64,000 nucleotides of DNA from Mycetocola miduiensis. GTDB lineage: Bacteria > Actinomycetota > Actinomycetes > Actinomycetales > Microbacteriaceae. This document shows, piece by piece, positions 34,710-44,216 of this stretch. Position 1 is the stretch's first letter, and each line of letters opens with the position of its first letter. The stretch is taken from positions 78,552 to 142,551 of the forward strand of contig NZ_FOVM01000009.1 in NCBI RefSeq assembly GCF_900115155.1, read 5' to 3'. The notes beneath the pieces were generated by a model that was not told where the DNA came from, made no database searches, and was given only the letters and a program-made list of their open reading frames with translations. Made by a program: the position numbers and the translations under genes.

Positions 34710-35804
34710 TCACGGCCGACGGAACTGGTTGACCATCGGGCAGTCGAACGGGTCACGTGCAGACAGACCGACGCGGTTGAGGTAGTCGACGACGATCGCG
34801 TACGAGCGCACGAGGGTGGTCTCGGTGTAGGTGACGCCGATGGTGTTGCAGTGCTCGATCACGATCTCGCGCGCGCGCTTGAGGTGCGGGCGAGGCATGC
34901 TCGGGAAGAGGTGGTGCTCGATCTGGTAGTTGAGCCCGCCCATGAAGTAGCTCATTCCCCGGCCACGGATGTTCCGGCTGGTGAGAACCTGCTTCGACAG
35001 GAAGTCAACCTTCGCGCCTTCGGCGATGAGTGGCATCCCCTTGTGGTTTGGCGCGAACGAGGCGCCCATGTAGACACCGAACACGGCCATCTGCACGCCG
35101 AGGAAGGCGAACGCCATGCCGACCGGGAGGAAGGTGAAGAGGATGGCGAGGTAGATGCTGAGGCGCAGGCCGATGAGGGTGAACTCGAGCCAGCGCTTGT
35201 CGACGTTCTCGGTCGTGAACAGCGTCAGGATGGAGCGGAAGTGGAGGTTGATCCCTTCCAGCGTCAGCAGGGGAAAGAACAGGTAGCCCTGGCGCCGGGT
35301 GATGAAGGCGAGCAGCCCCTTGGCTTTCGCGGCATCCTCCTCCTTGAACGAGATCGTGTCGATCTCGATGTCCGGGTCCTTGCCGACCGTGTTGGGGTTG
35401 GCGTGGTGGCGGGTGTGCTTTGTCATCCACCAGGCGTAGCTGATGCCGACAACGCCGTCGGCGAGGATGCGGCCGAGGCGGTCGTTGGCTGGACCCGACT
35501 CGAAGATCTGCCGGTGGGAGGCTTCGTGGGCGACGAACGCGACCTGGGTGAGGATGAGGCCGAGGCCGGCTGCGATGAGCAACTGGAACCAGGAGTCCCC
35601 CAACAGGATGAAGCCTGTAGCGAGGCCGCCGAGCGCAAGCGCCAGGGCGGTGAGGACGAGCATGTAGAAACCGGTGCGGCGTTGAAGAAGACCCGCCTCG
35701 CGAACGGTTTTCAGTAAGGCAGCGAATGTTGTCGTCGGATTGTCAAGTCCGTCGATTCGCGCGGTGGTTTTGCGTACAGGGCCAAGGGTCGCTGTGACAG
35801 TCAT
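34710..35804 (-). CDS. Membrane fatty acid desaturase (acyl-lipid/acyl-CoA type)
   Basis: 364 residues. The three histidine boxes that hold the di-iron centre are all present: HEASH near residue 93, HTRHH near 129 and QIEHH near 302. Four membrane spans lie between them (for example FYMLVLTALALALGGLATGF and LSIYLAILFTFLPVGMAFAF). It resembles linoleoyl-CoA/delta-6-type front-end desaturases but lacks a cytochrome b5 domain, so regiospecificity is open. It introduces double bonds into acyl chains using oxygen, which increases membrane fluidity. The ATG is well placed. It is divergent from the cold-shock gene, and both may respond to low temperature (inference). Confidence 0.9.
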   Translation of the reverse strand: MTVTATLGPVRKTTARIDGLDNPTTTFAALLKTVREAGLLQRRTGFYMLVLTALALALGGLATGFILLGDSWFQLLIAAGLGLILTQVAFVAHEASHRQIFESGPANDRLGRILADGVVGISYAWWMTKHTRHHANPNTVGKDPDIEIDTISFKEEDAAKAKGLLAFITRRQGYLFFPLLTLEGINLHFRSILTLFTTENVDKRWLEFTLIGLRLSIYLAILFTFLPVGMAFAFLGVQMAVFGVYMGASFAPNHKGMPLIAEGAKVDFLSKQVLTSRNIRGRGMSYFMGGLNYQIEHHLFPSMPRPHLKRAREIVIEHCNTIGVTYTETTLVRSYAIVVDYLNRVGLSARDPFDCPMVNQFRRP

Positions 35805-36127
35805 GGCACCTCCAAAAGGTTGAGCCCGACTTCCCAGCCGTGATGAAAACGAGCATGCGCTCGGGATGTTTCAGAGACTACGTGACTACATATTCCCTAA
35901 GGCGATTACAGTACGCGATACGGCATATACTGGGCCGATTTTTAAAATCGCTTGCATCTGGCCGGGGTGTGAGTTAGTGTTGGCAGCGCAGTAGTAGTGT
36001 TACGCAGTGATTGATTTACGGCGGTTCCTTCATCTGAAGAGCCGCCGTTTCTTGTAGGAGCGGACAGGTACGCCGCATTTGGGATGACGACAGTCGTCAT
36101 CCACGCAAGACTCCTAAGGAGATCATC
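35805..36127 (+). promoter_or_regulatory. Divergent promoter region and long cold-shock mRNA leader
   Basis: About 320 bases without a gene. A possible promoter for the cold-shock gene is TTGCAT (35952-35957), a 17-base gap, then TAGTGT (35975-35980). The implied leader of about 140 bases holds two hairpins: acggcggt.../...gccgccgt (36018-36048) and a perfect 9-base stem ggatgacga/tcgtcatcc with a 3-base loop (36082-36102). AAGGAGA follows, 7 bases before the ATG. Long structured leaders are typical of cspA-type mRNAs. Confidence 0.55.
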
Positions 36128-36331
36128 ATGGCAACAGGAACAGTCAAGTGGTTCAACGCAGAAAAAGGCTTCGGATTCATCGCTCCCGATGACGGAAGCG
36201 CTGACGTTTTCGCTCACTTCTCGGCTATCGCTTCCAGCGGCTTCCGCTCGCTCGAAGAGAACCAGAAGGTTGAATTCGAAACCGCAACGGGCCCCAAGGG
36301 CCTGCAGGCAGAGAACATCCGCCCGCTGTAA
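36128..36331 (+). CDS. Cold-shock protein (CspA family)
   Basis: A 67-residue single cold-shock domain. RNP1 is KGFGFI (residues 14-19) and RNP2 is VFAHFS (about 27-32), with the surrounding aromatic residues that bind single-stranded RNA or DNA. The protein opens [17 protein letters not shown] and ends NIRPL. It acts as an RNA chaperone that melts structured mRNA, either at low temperature or constitutively. It has an AAGGAGA ribosome site, a long structured leader and a strong terminator. Monocistronic. Confidence 0.96.
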   Translation: MATGTVKWFNAEKGFGFIAPDDGSADVFAHFSAIASSGFRSLEENQKVEFETATGPKGLQAENIRPL

Positions 36332-36377
36332 CTAAAACTATTACTCCGTCAGCCTCGGCTGACCATGTAATTCTTTG

Positions 36378-36420
36378 AGAGTCGGCCTTCACGGGAAACC
36401 GTGGAGGCCGACTCTTTTTT
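36378..36420 (+). terminator. Terminator of the cold-shock gene
   Basis: Stem agagtcggcc / ggccgactct with an inner hairpin (cacgg-gaaa-ccgtg) followed by six T. It is a textbook intrinsic terminator 46 bases after the stop codon. Confidence 0.92.
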
Positions 36421-36503
36421 AAGCGAGAAGCCAGAAGGGCTCCCTGCGGCGTCCGAAACGCCAGGCAGAGAGCCCCTCCTGATATCTCGTGCCAGTGCGC
36501 GGG

Positions 36504-38312
<1,809 letters not shown>

Positions 38313-38350
38313 CTCCCCAGCCTAAGCGCCGGCGAAGGCCCGAACCGCCA

Positions 38351-39286
38351 TCAGTCGTGCAGGAGCCGTGCCCCGTGCACCGGCCCGGTGACCCTGATCA
38401 CGTGAAGGCGTGACGCGCTGAGGCTCACCTGCAGGTCAAGGGCGGTGTCGGCATCCGGCGCGAGGAACGCGACGGTCGGGCCGGAGCCGGAGACGATTCC
38501 GGCCAGGGCGCCCATCTGCTCGCCGAGTTCGAGGATGGTCCCGAGCCCCGGCGCAAGGTGAAGGGCGGCAGCCTGAAGGTCGTTGTGGAGGGCCTCGGCG
38601 AGCTGCCTGGCGTCACCGGCGCGGAGCGCCTGAAGCACCTCAGCGTCGACGGTCGGCTGGGCCACCGCCGGGAAGATGTCCTGCGCGTGCCGTTCCCGGT
38701 GGGCGTCGAGTGCCCGGTACACGTCAGGGGTCGACATCCCGAACTCGGCGATGGCGAGCACCCAGTGAAAGGTGCCTTTCGCGAGCGCGGGGCTGAGCCG
38801 GTCGCCTTTGCCTGTACCGATCGCCGTTCCACCGGTGAGAGCGAACGGTACGTCTGCACCGAGCTTGCCGGCCATCGCCAGAAGCTCATCGCGCGACATC
38901 TCGGTGCCCCACAGTGCATCGCAGGCGAGCAGGGTGGCCGCGGCGTCGGCCGAACCGCCGCCCATCCCCCCGGCGATGGGCACATGCTTCTCGATTTCGA
39001 GGCGCACTCCACGACGGTAACCGGACTTGCGGGCCAGCATCCGTGCCGCTTTGATGGCCAGGTTGCTGCCGTCCACCGAAAGCGACGAGGTGTCGATCGG
39101 CCCAGAGAAGGTCACAGAGAAGTCAGGGGCTGGATAGGCGCGGACGTCTTCGTACAGAGATACGGCCTGGAACGCCGTCGCGAGGTCGTGGTACCCGTCC
39201 TCCATCAGCTCGCCGACTTTGAGGAAGACGTTGATCTTCCCCGGCGCCCTTGCGTGTGCGAAAGTCGGTGCCAGCGGAGCGGTCAT
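38351..39286 (-). CDS. ispE: 4-diphosphocytidyl-2-C-methyl-D-erythritol kinase
   Basis: 311 residues of the GHMP kinase family. IspE phosphorylates CDP-methylerythritol in the MEP pathway to isoprenoid precursors. N-terminal [20 protein letters not shown] and the ATP-binding glycine motif [18 protein letters not shown] (about residues 93-110) are clear, as are [19 protein letters not shown] and the C-terminal [16 protein letters not shown]. The ATG start lies 9 bases after the preceding hypothetical gene, so it is part of a tatD-ksgA-hypothetical-ispE operon. M. tuberculosis has the same ksgA-ispE order. Confidence 0.95.
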   Translation of the reverse strand: MTAPLAPTFAHARAPGKINVFLKVGELMEDGYHDLATAFQAVSLYEDVRAYPAPDFSVTFSGPIDTSSLSVDGSNLAIKAARMLARKSGYRRGVRLEIEKHVPIAGGMGGGSADAAATLLACDALWGTEMSRDELLAMAGKLGADVPFALTGGTAIGTGKGDRLSPALAKGTFHWVLAIAEFGMSTPDVYRALDAHRERHAQDIFPAVAQPTVDAEVLQALRAGDARQLAEALHNDLQAAALHLAPGLGTILELGEQMGALAGIVSGSGPTVAFLAPDADTALDLQVSLSASRLHVIRVTGPVHGARLLHD

Positions 39287-39295
39287 GCAACCAAC

Positions 39296-39832
39296 CTAAC
39301 GCAGGGCAGGAGGCAGTGCGCCCCGCAGGAACTCCTTCGCCGGGTGCATGCTACTCTCCGACGCCAGACCGACGTGGCTGAGCGCAACGGTTGTCTTTTC
39401 TCCCGACGTTGGCCACACGCTCGCCGTTACGGCACTTCCGTCGTGGAGCTTCCACCGGGCACTGCAGTACCTGCCGCCTGAGTTGACCGACGCCGCCGGC
39501 AGGTCGAGGGCTGCTGAAACGGATGCCACTGTCTGGGCGAGAGCATCCTCCTGGCCCACGGGCAGGCGACGGGACACCGTAACTTCGAAACTGCCATCGG
39601 CTCGCTGCCCGGGGCGGCGACGTCCGCTGTGCTGCTCGAAGTCGACGGTGATGTTCTGCGCCCACCACGGGCCCACGCCGTGCTCGGCGACGAGCCAGGC
39701 CGCGATGACCGTGTGGTTCCACTGAACGGCGCGTGCATTCTCCAGGGTCTCCCGCCAGCTGGCGCGGCTCCGCCCCGTCGCGGCCAGAACGGATGCGTCG
39801 CCGATGCTGTCACTCAGCCGGGAGACCACCAT
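39296..39832 (-). CDS. Conserved hypothetical protein, DUF4287-like
   Basis: 178 residues without a signal peptide or membrane span. The N-terminal part (SRASWRETLENARAVQWNHT, then AAWLVAEHGVGPWWAQNITV) resembles DUF4287 or the fused DUF4287/SRPBCC proteins. The second half (RLPVGQEDALAQTVASVSAA to VALSHVGLASES) could be a START-like beta sheet domain that binds a small hydrophobic ligand (inference). Its ATG at 39832 overlaps the ksgA stop by one base (TGATG); a GTG at 39835 is an alternative. It precedes ispE by 9 bases. I cannot assign a function; the position suggests cotranscription with rRNA methylation and isoprenoid genes. Confidence 0.7.
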   Translation of the reverse strand: MVVSRLSDSIGDASVLAATGRSRASWRETLENARAVQWNHTVIAAWLVAEHGVGPWWAQNITVDFEQHSGRRRPGQRADGSFEVTVSRRLPVGQEDALAQTVASVSAALDLPAASVNSGGRYCSARWKLHDGSAVTASVWPTSGEKTTVALSHVGLASESSMHPAKEFLRGALPPALR

Positions 39833-40671
39833 CACGAAGACCCGACCTGGCGGGCGATGCGGAGGAAGTCGTGCACGGTGAGCTCTTCTCCGCGTGCCGT
39901 CGGCGCGACACCCGCCGCTGTCATGGCATCCGTCGCCGCTGCCGACCCGCCGAGCAGCTGCCCAAGGGACTGTCGCAGCATCTTCCGCCGCTGCTGAAAG
40001 GCGGCGTCGACGATGCTGAAGGTGAGCACGCGCTCCTCTTCCGTCCCGATCGCCTCCTCGCGCCGGTCGAAGCCGACGAGGACGGAGTCAACGTTCGGCA
40101 CCGGCCAGAACACCTGGCGGCTCACCGTTCCCGCGGTTCGCCAGGTGCCGTACCAGCTGGCCTTGACGCTTGGGCTGCCATAGATCTTCGATCCGGGTTC
40201 GGCCGCGAGGCGGTGCCCGACCTCGGCCTGGACCATCACGACACCGGCGCGGATCGATTCGAAGTGCTCGAGCAGGTGCAAGAGGACCGGGACCGAGATG
40301 TTGTACGGCAGGTTCGCGACGAGCCGCGTCGGGTCGCCGGGAAGTTCCATGATCCTCATCGCGTCGGCGCTCACGACGGTGAGCGGGGCACCTGGCTGCA
40401 GCAGTTCGACGGTTCTCGGCAGCTGTTCGGCGAGGCGGTGGTCGATTTCCACGGCGACGACGCTCGCCCCCGCTTCGAGCAGCCCGAGGGTGAGCGAGCC
40501 CAGCCCGGGGCCGACTTCGACGACGTGCTCGCCCTCTGCCACCTTCGCGACTTTGACGATGCGGCGCACGGTGTTCGCGTCGACGACGAAGTTCTGGCCG
40601 AGTTTCTTCGTCGGCTGGACGTCGAGCAAATCGGCGAGGTCACGGATTTCTGCGGGGCCGAGGAGGCTCAT
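39832..40671 (-). CDS. ksgA: 16S rRNA (adenine1518/1519-N6)-dimethyltransferase
   Basis: 279 residues. KsgA dimethylates two adjacent adenines near the 3' end of 16S rRNA late in 30S assembly. SAM-binding motif I is VVEVGPGLGSLTLGLLEAG (about residues 50-68), and the adenine-methylating motif IV is VANLPYNISVPVLLHL (about 118-133). The N-terminal KKLGQNFVVDANTVRRIVKV is diagnostic. Its ATG overlaps the tatD stop by 4 bases, and its own stop overlaps the next gene. In many actinobacteria an rpf gene sits between tatD and ksgA; here there is none. Confidence 0.96.
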   Translation of the reverse strand: MSLLGPAEIRDLADLLDVQPTKKLGQNFVVDANTVRRIVKVAKVAEGEHVVEVGPGLGSLTLGLLEAGASVVAVEIDHRLAEQLPRTVELLQPGAPLTVVSADAMRIMELPGDPTRLVANLPYNISVPVLLHLLEHFESIRAGVVMVQAEVGHRLAAEPGSKIYGSPSVKASWYGTWRTAGTVSRQVFWPVPNVDSVLVGFDRREEAIGTEEERVLTFSIVDAAFQQRRKMLRQSLGQLLGGSAAATDAMTAAGVAPTARGEELTVHDFLRIARQVGSS

Positions 40672-41606
40672 TCGCCATCTTTCTGAGGAGGGGTGTCGTA
40701 CGGGTCCGGCGGGGAGGTGACCGGGTCCTCGTCCCAGTGGCCGTACACGTACTCGGTGTTCGAGGAGATCTGTGCCGCGAGCATCGACGGGTCCGTGCCG
40801 AGATGTGCCGCGATCGCGCGGACCGTGTGCGGAAGCAGATATGGCGCGTTCGGCTGGCCGCGGTGAGGCATCGGCGTCAGGTACGGTGCATCGGTTTCAA
40901 GCAGCAGCAGGTTCCGTGGCGCCACGTCGAGCGCGTCACGGAGGTTCTGGGCGTTCTTGAACGTCGCCGTGCCCGCGAAAGACATGAACCATCCGTTGTC
41001 GGCACACTCCCGGGCAAGTTCCGCGTCGCCGGAGAAGCAGTGGAACACCGTCCGTTCGGGGGCACCGACGCGGCGGAGCGTCTCGAGTACGTCGGCGTGG
41101 GCGTCGCGGTCGTGGATCTGCAATGCGAGGTTGTGCTCTTTCGCCATCCGGATGTGCGCCTCGAATGCGCGCTGCTGCGCCTCGCGGCCCTCCGGCCCGG
41201 TGCGGAAATAATCGAGACCGGTCTCGCCGATCGCACGCACCCGCGGTCGGGCGGCCAGCTCGTCGATGACCGCGAGGGCGTCGTCGAGGGTGCCGTCAGC
41301 ATCGAGTCTCGGGGCTTCGTTGGGATGGATCGCAACAGCGGCGAGCATCCTCGGCTCGATTGCCGCAGTCTCGGCGCTCCAGATCGACGACTCGACATCC
41401 GTACCCACCTGCACGATCCCGCGCACGCCGACGCTCGACGCGCGGTCGAGGTGTTCACGGTAGTCGAGTGCTCCCCCATCGGCGACGGGGCGGCCCGAGC
41501 CGACCGACGGGTCCAGGTGGGTGTGGTTGTCGTACACCGGTACGAGCAACGCCTCAGGAAGCGGGGGGTACCGAAGTTCCTGGCGCTCAGAAGCGGAGTT
41601 CGTCAT
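40668..41606 (-). CDS. tatD: TatD family metal-dependent deoxyribonuclease
   Basis: 312 residues of the amidohydrolase-like TatD family, which are 3'-5' DNases acting in repair and quality control. The first metal pair is VYDNHTHLDP (residues about 24-33), and later ligands are in AIGETGLDYFR, ALQIHDRDAHAD, VFHCFSGDAELA and LLLETDAPYLTPMPHRG. The ATG at 41606 gives a normal N-terminus; the frame extending to 42104 lies inside metG. It ends in an Asp/Pro-rich tail and overlaps ksgA by 4 bases. It follows metG by 49 bases on the same strand. Confidence 0.93.
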   Translation of the reverse strand: MTNSASERQELRYPPLPEALLVPVYDNHTHLDPSVGSGRPVADGGALDYREHLDRASSVGVRGIVQVGTDVESSIWSAETAAIEPRMLAAVAIHPNEAPRLDADGTLDDALAVIDELAARPRVRAIGETGLDYFRTGPEGREAQQRAFEAHIRMAKEHNLALQIHDRDAHADVLETLRRVGAPERTVFHCFSGDAELARECADNGWFMSFAGTATFKNAQNLRDALDVAPRNLLLLETDAPYLTPMPHRGQPNAPYLLPHTVRAIAAHLGTDPSMLAAQISSNTEYVYGHWDEDPVTSPPDPYDTPPQKDGE

Positions 41607-41655
41607 GGTCTCGACGGTACCCCACTTGCGGGCCGGCGACGCGGCATCCGCCCGG

Positions 41656-43236
41656 TCAGTTGACGGTGCTCTCGATGCGCGGGAACAGCGCCTCAAGCGC
41701 GGAGACCTGCGTACCGGCCGGGAGCTGGCCCCATACTCCGGCCTCCCGAAGCGGCTGAGCCTCCAGCGCGCCGAGCGCGTCAGCGGCACCAAGGGAGGTC
41801 CACAGGCGAGCGGTGGCTTCGGGGAGAACCGGTGAGAGCAGAACAGCGAGGGCGCGCAGCCCGTCGAGCGCCGTGTACAGCACAGTGCCGAGACGCTCGC
41901 GGTTGGCCTCGTCTTTCGAGAGCGCCCACGGCTCCTGGTCGGTGATGTACCCGTTGAGCTCGTCGACGATCCGCCAGATCGCCGCGAGGGCGTCGTGGAT
42001 GGCGAGCTTCTCGATCGACGCGTTCGCGAGGTCGGCTGCCGTCGACACGACAGCGTGGATGAGCAGTTCCCCGTCCGTCCGCTCGCCCTCTGCAGGAACC
42101 ACACCGTCGAAGTAGCGGGTGACCATGGCGGTGACGCGCGACGCCAGGTTGCCGAAACCGTTGGCGAGTTCTGACTGGTACCGGGCAGACAGGTCTTCCC
42201 AGCTGAACGATCCGTCCTGCCCGAAAGCGATGGCTCGCATGAAGTAGTAGCGGAACGCGTCGGAGCCGAATGTGTCGGTGATCTCGGTCGGTGCTATTCC
42301 GGTGAGCTTCGACTTGGACATCTTCTCGCCGCCGACGAGGAGCCAGCCGTGGCCGAAGATCTGCTTGGGCACCTCGAGGCCGGCGGCGAGGAGCATCGCC
42401 GGCCAGATGACGGCGTGGAACCGGAGGATGTCCTTGCCAACGATGTGGGTGGCCGGCCACCGGCGTGCGAATTCCTCTTCGTCCTGGCCATAGCCGATCG
42501 CGGTCACGTAGTTGAGGAGCGCGTCGAACCAGACGTAGACCACGTGCGAGTCGTCCCATGGAACTTTGACTCCCCAGTCGAAGCTGGAGCGGGAGATCGA
42601 CAGGTCGGAGAGGCCCTGCTTGACGAACTGGATGACCTCGTTGCGGGCCGACTCGGGCTGAATGAAGTCGGGGCGCTCGTCGTAGAGGGCGAGCAGCCGG
42701 TCGGTGAAGTCGCTCATCCGGAAGAAGTAGTTTTTCTCCTGCAGCAGTTCGAGCGGCTTCGAGTGGATCGCGCACACTTTCTGGCCTTCGAACGGACCGG
42801 TGCCGTCGACGATCTCGGACTGCGGCTTGAACTCCTCACATCCGACGCAGTACAGCGCTTCGTATTCACCGGAGTACACGTACCCGGCGTCGAACAGCCG
42901 CTGCAGGAACAGCTGCACGTTCGTCTCGTGGCGTTCGTCGGTGGTCCGGATGAAGTCGTCGTTCTGGATGTTGATGGTCTGAAGCAGCGGCTTCCACGCC
43001 TCGGTGACGAGCTTGTCAGCCCATTTCTGCGGCGTCGTGCCGTTGGCGGTCGCCGTGCGGAGGATCTTCTCACCGTGCTCGTCGGTCCCGGTCAGCGACC
43101 AGGTGTCGTCGCCGGCCTGGCGGTGCCAGCGCGCGAGGACGTCTGCGGCCACCTCCGTGTAGGCGTGACCGATGTGGGGCGCATCATTCACGTAGAAGAT
43201 GGGCGTGGTGATGTAGAACGACTTACCGCTGGCCAT
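41656..43236 (-). CDS. metG: Methionyl-tRNA synthetase
   Basis: 526 residues. The class I HIGH motif is in NDAPHIGHAYTEVAADVLA (near residue 22), and the KMSKS motif is GGEKMSKSKLTG (near 310). Between them is a connective insert with CVGCEEF and other metal-binding candidates. The C-terminal anticodon domain follows, with no tRNA-binding extension. It charges tRNA-Met for initiation and elongation. The ATG at 43236 (MASGKSFYITTP) is preferred; the frame upstream to 43323 is not conserved. It lies between rsmI and tatD, the standard order. Confidence 0.96.
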   Translation of the reverse strand: MASGKSFYITTPIFYVNDAPHIGHAYTEVAADVLARWHRQAGDDTWSLTGTDEHGEKILRTATANGTTPQKWADKLVTEAWKPLLQTINIQNDDFIRTTDERHETNVQLFLQRLFDAGYVYSGEYEALYCVGCEEFKPQSEIVDGTGPFEGQKVCAIHSKPLELLQEKNYFFRMSDFTDRLLALYDERPDFIQPESARNEVIQFVKQGLSDLSISRSSFDWGVKVPWDDSHVVYVWFDALLNYVTAIGYGQDEEEFARRWPATHIVGKDILRFHAVIWPAMLLAAGLEVPKQIFGHGWLLVGGEKMSKSKLTGIAPTEITDTFGSDAFRYYFMRAIAFGQDGSFSWEDLSARYQSELANGFGNLASRVTAMVTRYFDGVVPAEGERTDGELLIHAVVSTAADLANASIEKLAIHDALAAIWRIVDELNGYITDQEPWALSKDEANRERLGTVLYTALDGLRALAVLLSPVLPEATARLWTSLGAADALGALEAQPLREAGVWGQLPAGTQVSALEALFPRIESTVN

Positions 43237-43338
43237 GGACTCAATCCTATGGCCGAGCCGTGCAGGGTTACGCCGCCCGCCAGTTGCCCGGTTGGCGGGT
43301 TGCGCGCGTGCAGCACTCGGCAATGCGGGGAACCCGCG

Positions 43339-44157
43339 TCAGTTTTTGACCGCTAGCGCCGCCTGGTACAGCTCCCGCTTGCTCAGCCCCGTCGCTTCAG
43401 AGACCTGCGCTGTCGCCTCCTTCAGCCGCTCCCCCGCCCTCACGAGTTCGAGGACCTGGACGACGCCGTCGTGCAGGTTGACCTCACGTTTCTCGGCGCC
43501 GGCAATGACGAGGCAGATTTCACCACGGACGCCGGCCTCCGCCCACTCGGCCAGCTCGGCGGCGGTGCCGCGCTTGACCTCTTCGAACATCTTGGTCAGT
43601 TCGCGGCAGACGACGACCCTGCGGTCGTTCCCGAGAACGGATGCCGCGTCGGCGAGCGATGCGGCCAGGCGGTTCGGCGACTCGAAGAAGACCATGGTGC
43701 GGCGTTCGTGTTCGAGCTGCCGGAAGGCCTGCACACGATCCCCGTGCTTTCGCGGCAGGAAACCCTCGAACGTGAACCGGTCGGTCGGCAGGCCGGAGAC
43801 GGCGAGCGCCGTGATCACCGCGCTCGGGCCGGGCAGGACGGAAACCTCGATCCCGGCCTCGACCGCAGCGACGACAAGGTGATACCCGGGGTCCGACACG
43901 GTCGGCATCCCGGCGTCGCTGAGAACGAGCAGGTCGCTGTCCCGGGCGAGCTCGAGCAGTTCGGCCGACTTCTCCCGCTCGTTGTGCTCGTGCAGGCTGA
44001 CCAGCCGGGGTTTGTGGGTGATTCCAAGCCCCTTGAGCAGCTTCACCGTCGTCCTGGTGTCTTCAGCGGCGACGACCTCGGCGGTGCTTAGTGCGTCGAC
44101 GAGGCGTTTCGACGCGTCCCCGAGGTTTCCGATCGGTGTCGCTGCGAGGATAATCAT
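43339..44157 (-). CDS. rsmI: 16S rRNA (cytidine1402-2'-O)-methyltransferase
   Basis: 272 residues of the tetrapyrrole methylase fold. RsmI 2'-O-methylates C1402 in the 30S decoding centre. The N-terminal IILAATPIGNLGDASKRLVD, EDTRTTVKLLKGLG, and the SAM pocket LSDAGMPTVSDPGYHLVVAA are typical. SNRLAASLADAA-like and KMFEEVKRGTAAEL segments follow. The ATG at 44157 is used; upstream residues of the longer frame are spurious. It is divergent from the PMT gene with 59 bases between, exactly the neighbour relation known from mycobacteria. Confidence 0.95.
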   Translation of the reverse strand: MIILAATPIGNLGDASKRLVDALSTAEVVAAEDTRTTVKLLKGLGITHKPRLVSLHEHNEREKSAELLELARDSDLLVLSDAGMPTVSDPGYHLVVAAVEAGIEVSVLPGPSAVITALAVSGLPTDRFTFEGFLPRKHGDRVQAFRQLEHERRTMVFFESPNRLAASLADAASVLGNDRRVVVCRELTKMFEEVKRGTAAELAEWAEAGVRGEICLVIAGAEKREVNLHDGVVQVLELVRAGERLKEATAQVSEATGLSKRELYQAALAVKN

Positions 44158-44216
44158 GGCCTTAGTCTCCCACTCCGCCCCCCGTGCGACCCCGCGCCGG
44201 TGGCTAGCATGGCAGG

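Noticed and set aside
35942..36217. A 91-codon minus-strand frame over the cold-shock leader
   Set aside because: It reads antisense through the start of a certain cold-shock gene and its leader hairpins; no ribosome site or motif supports it.
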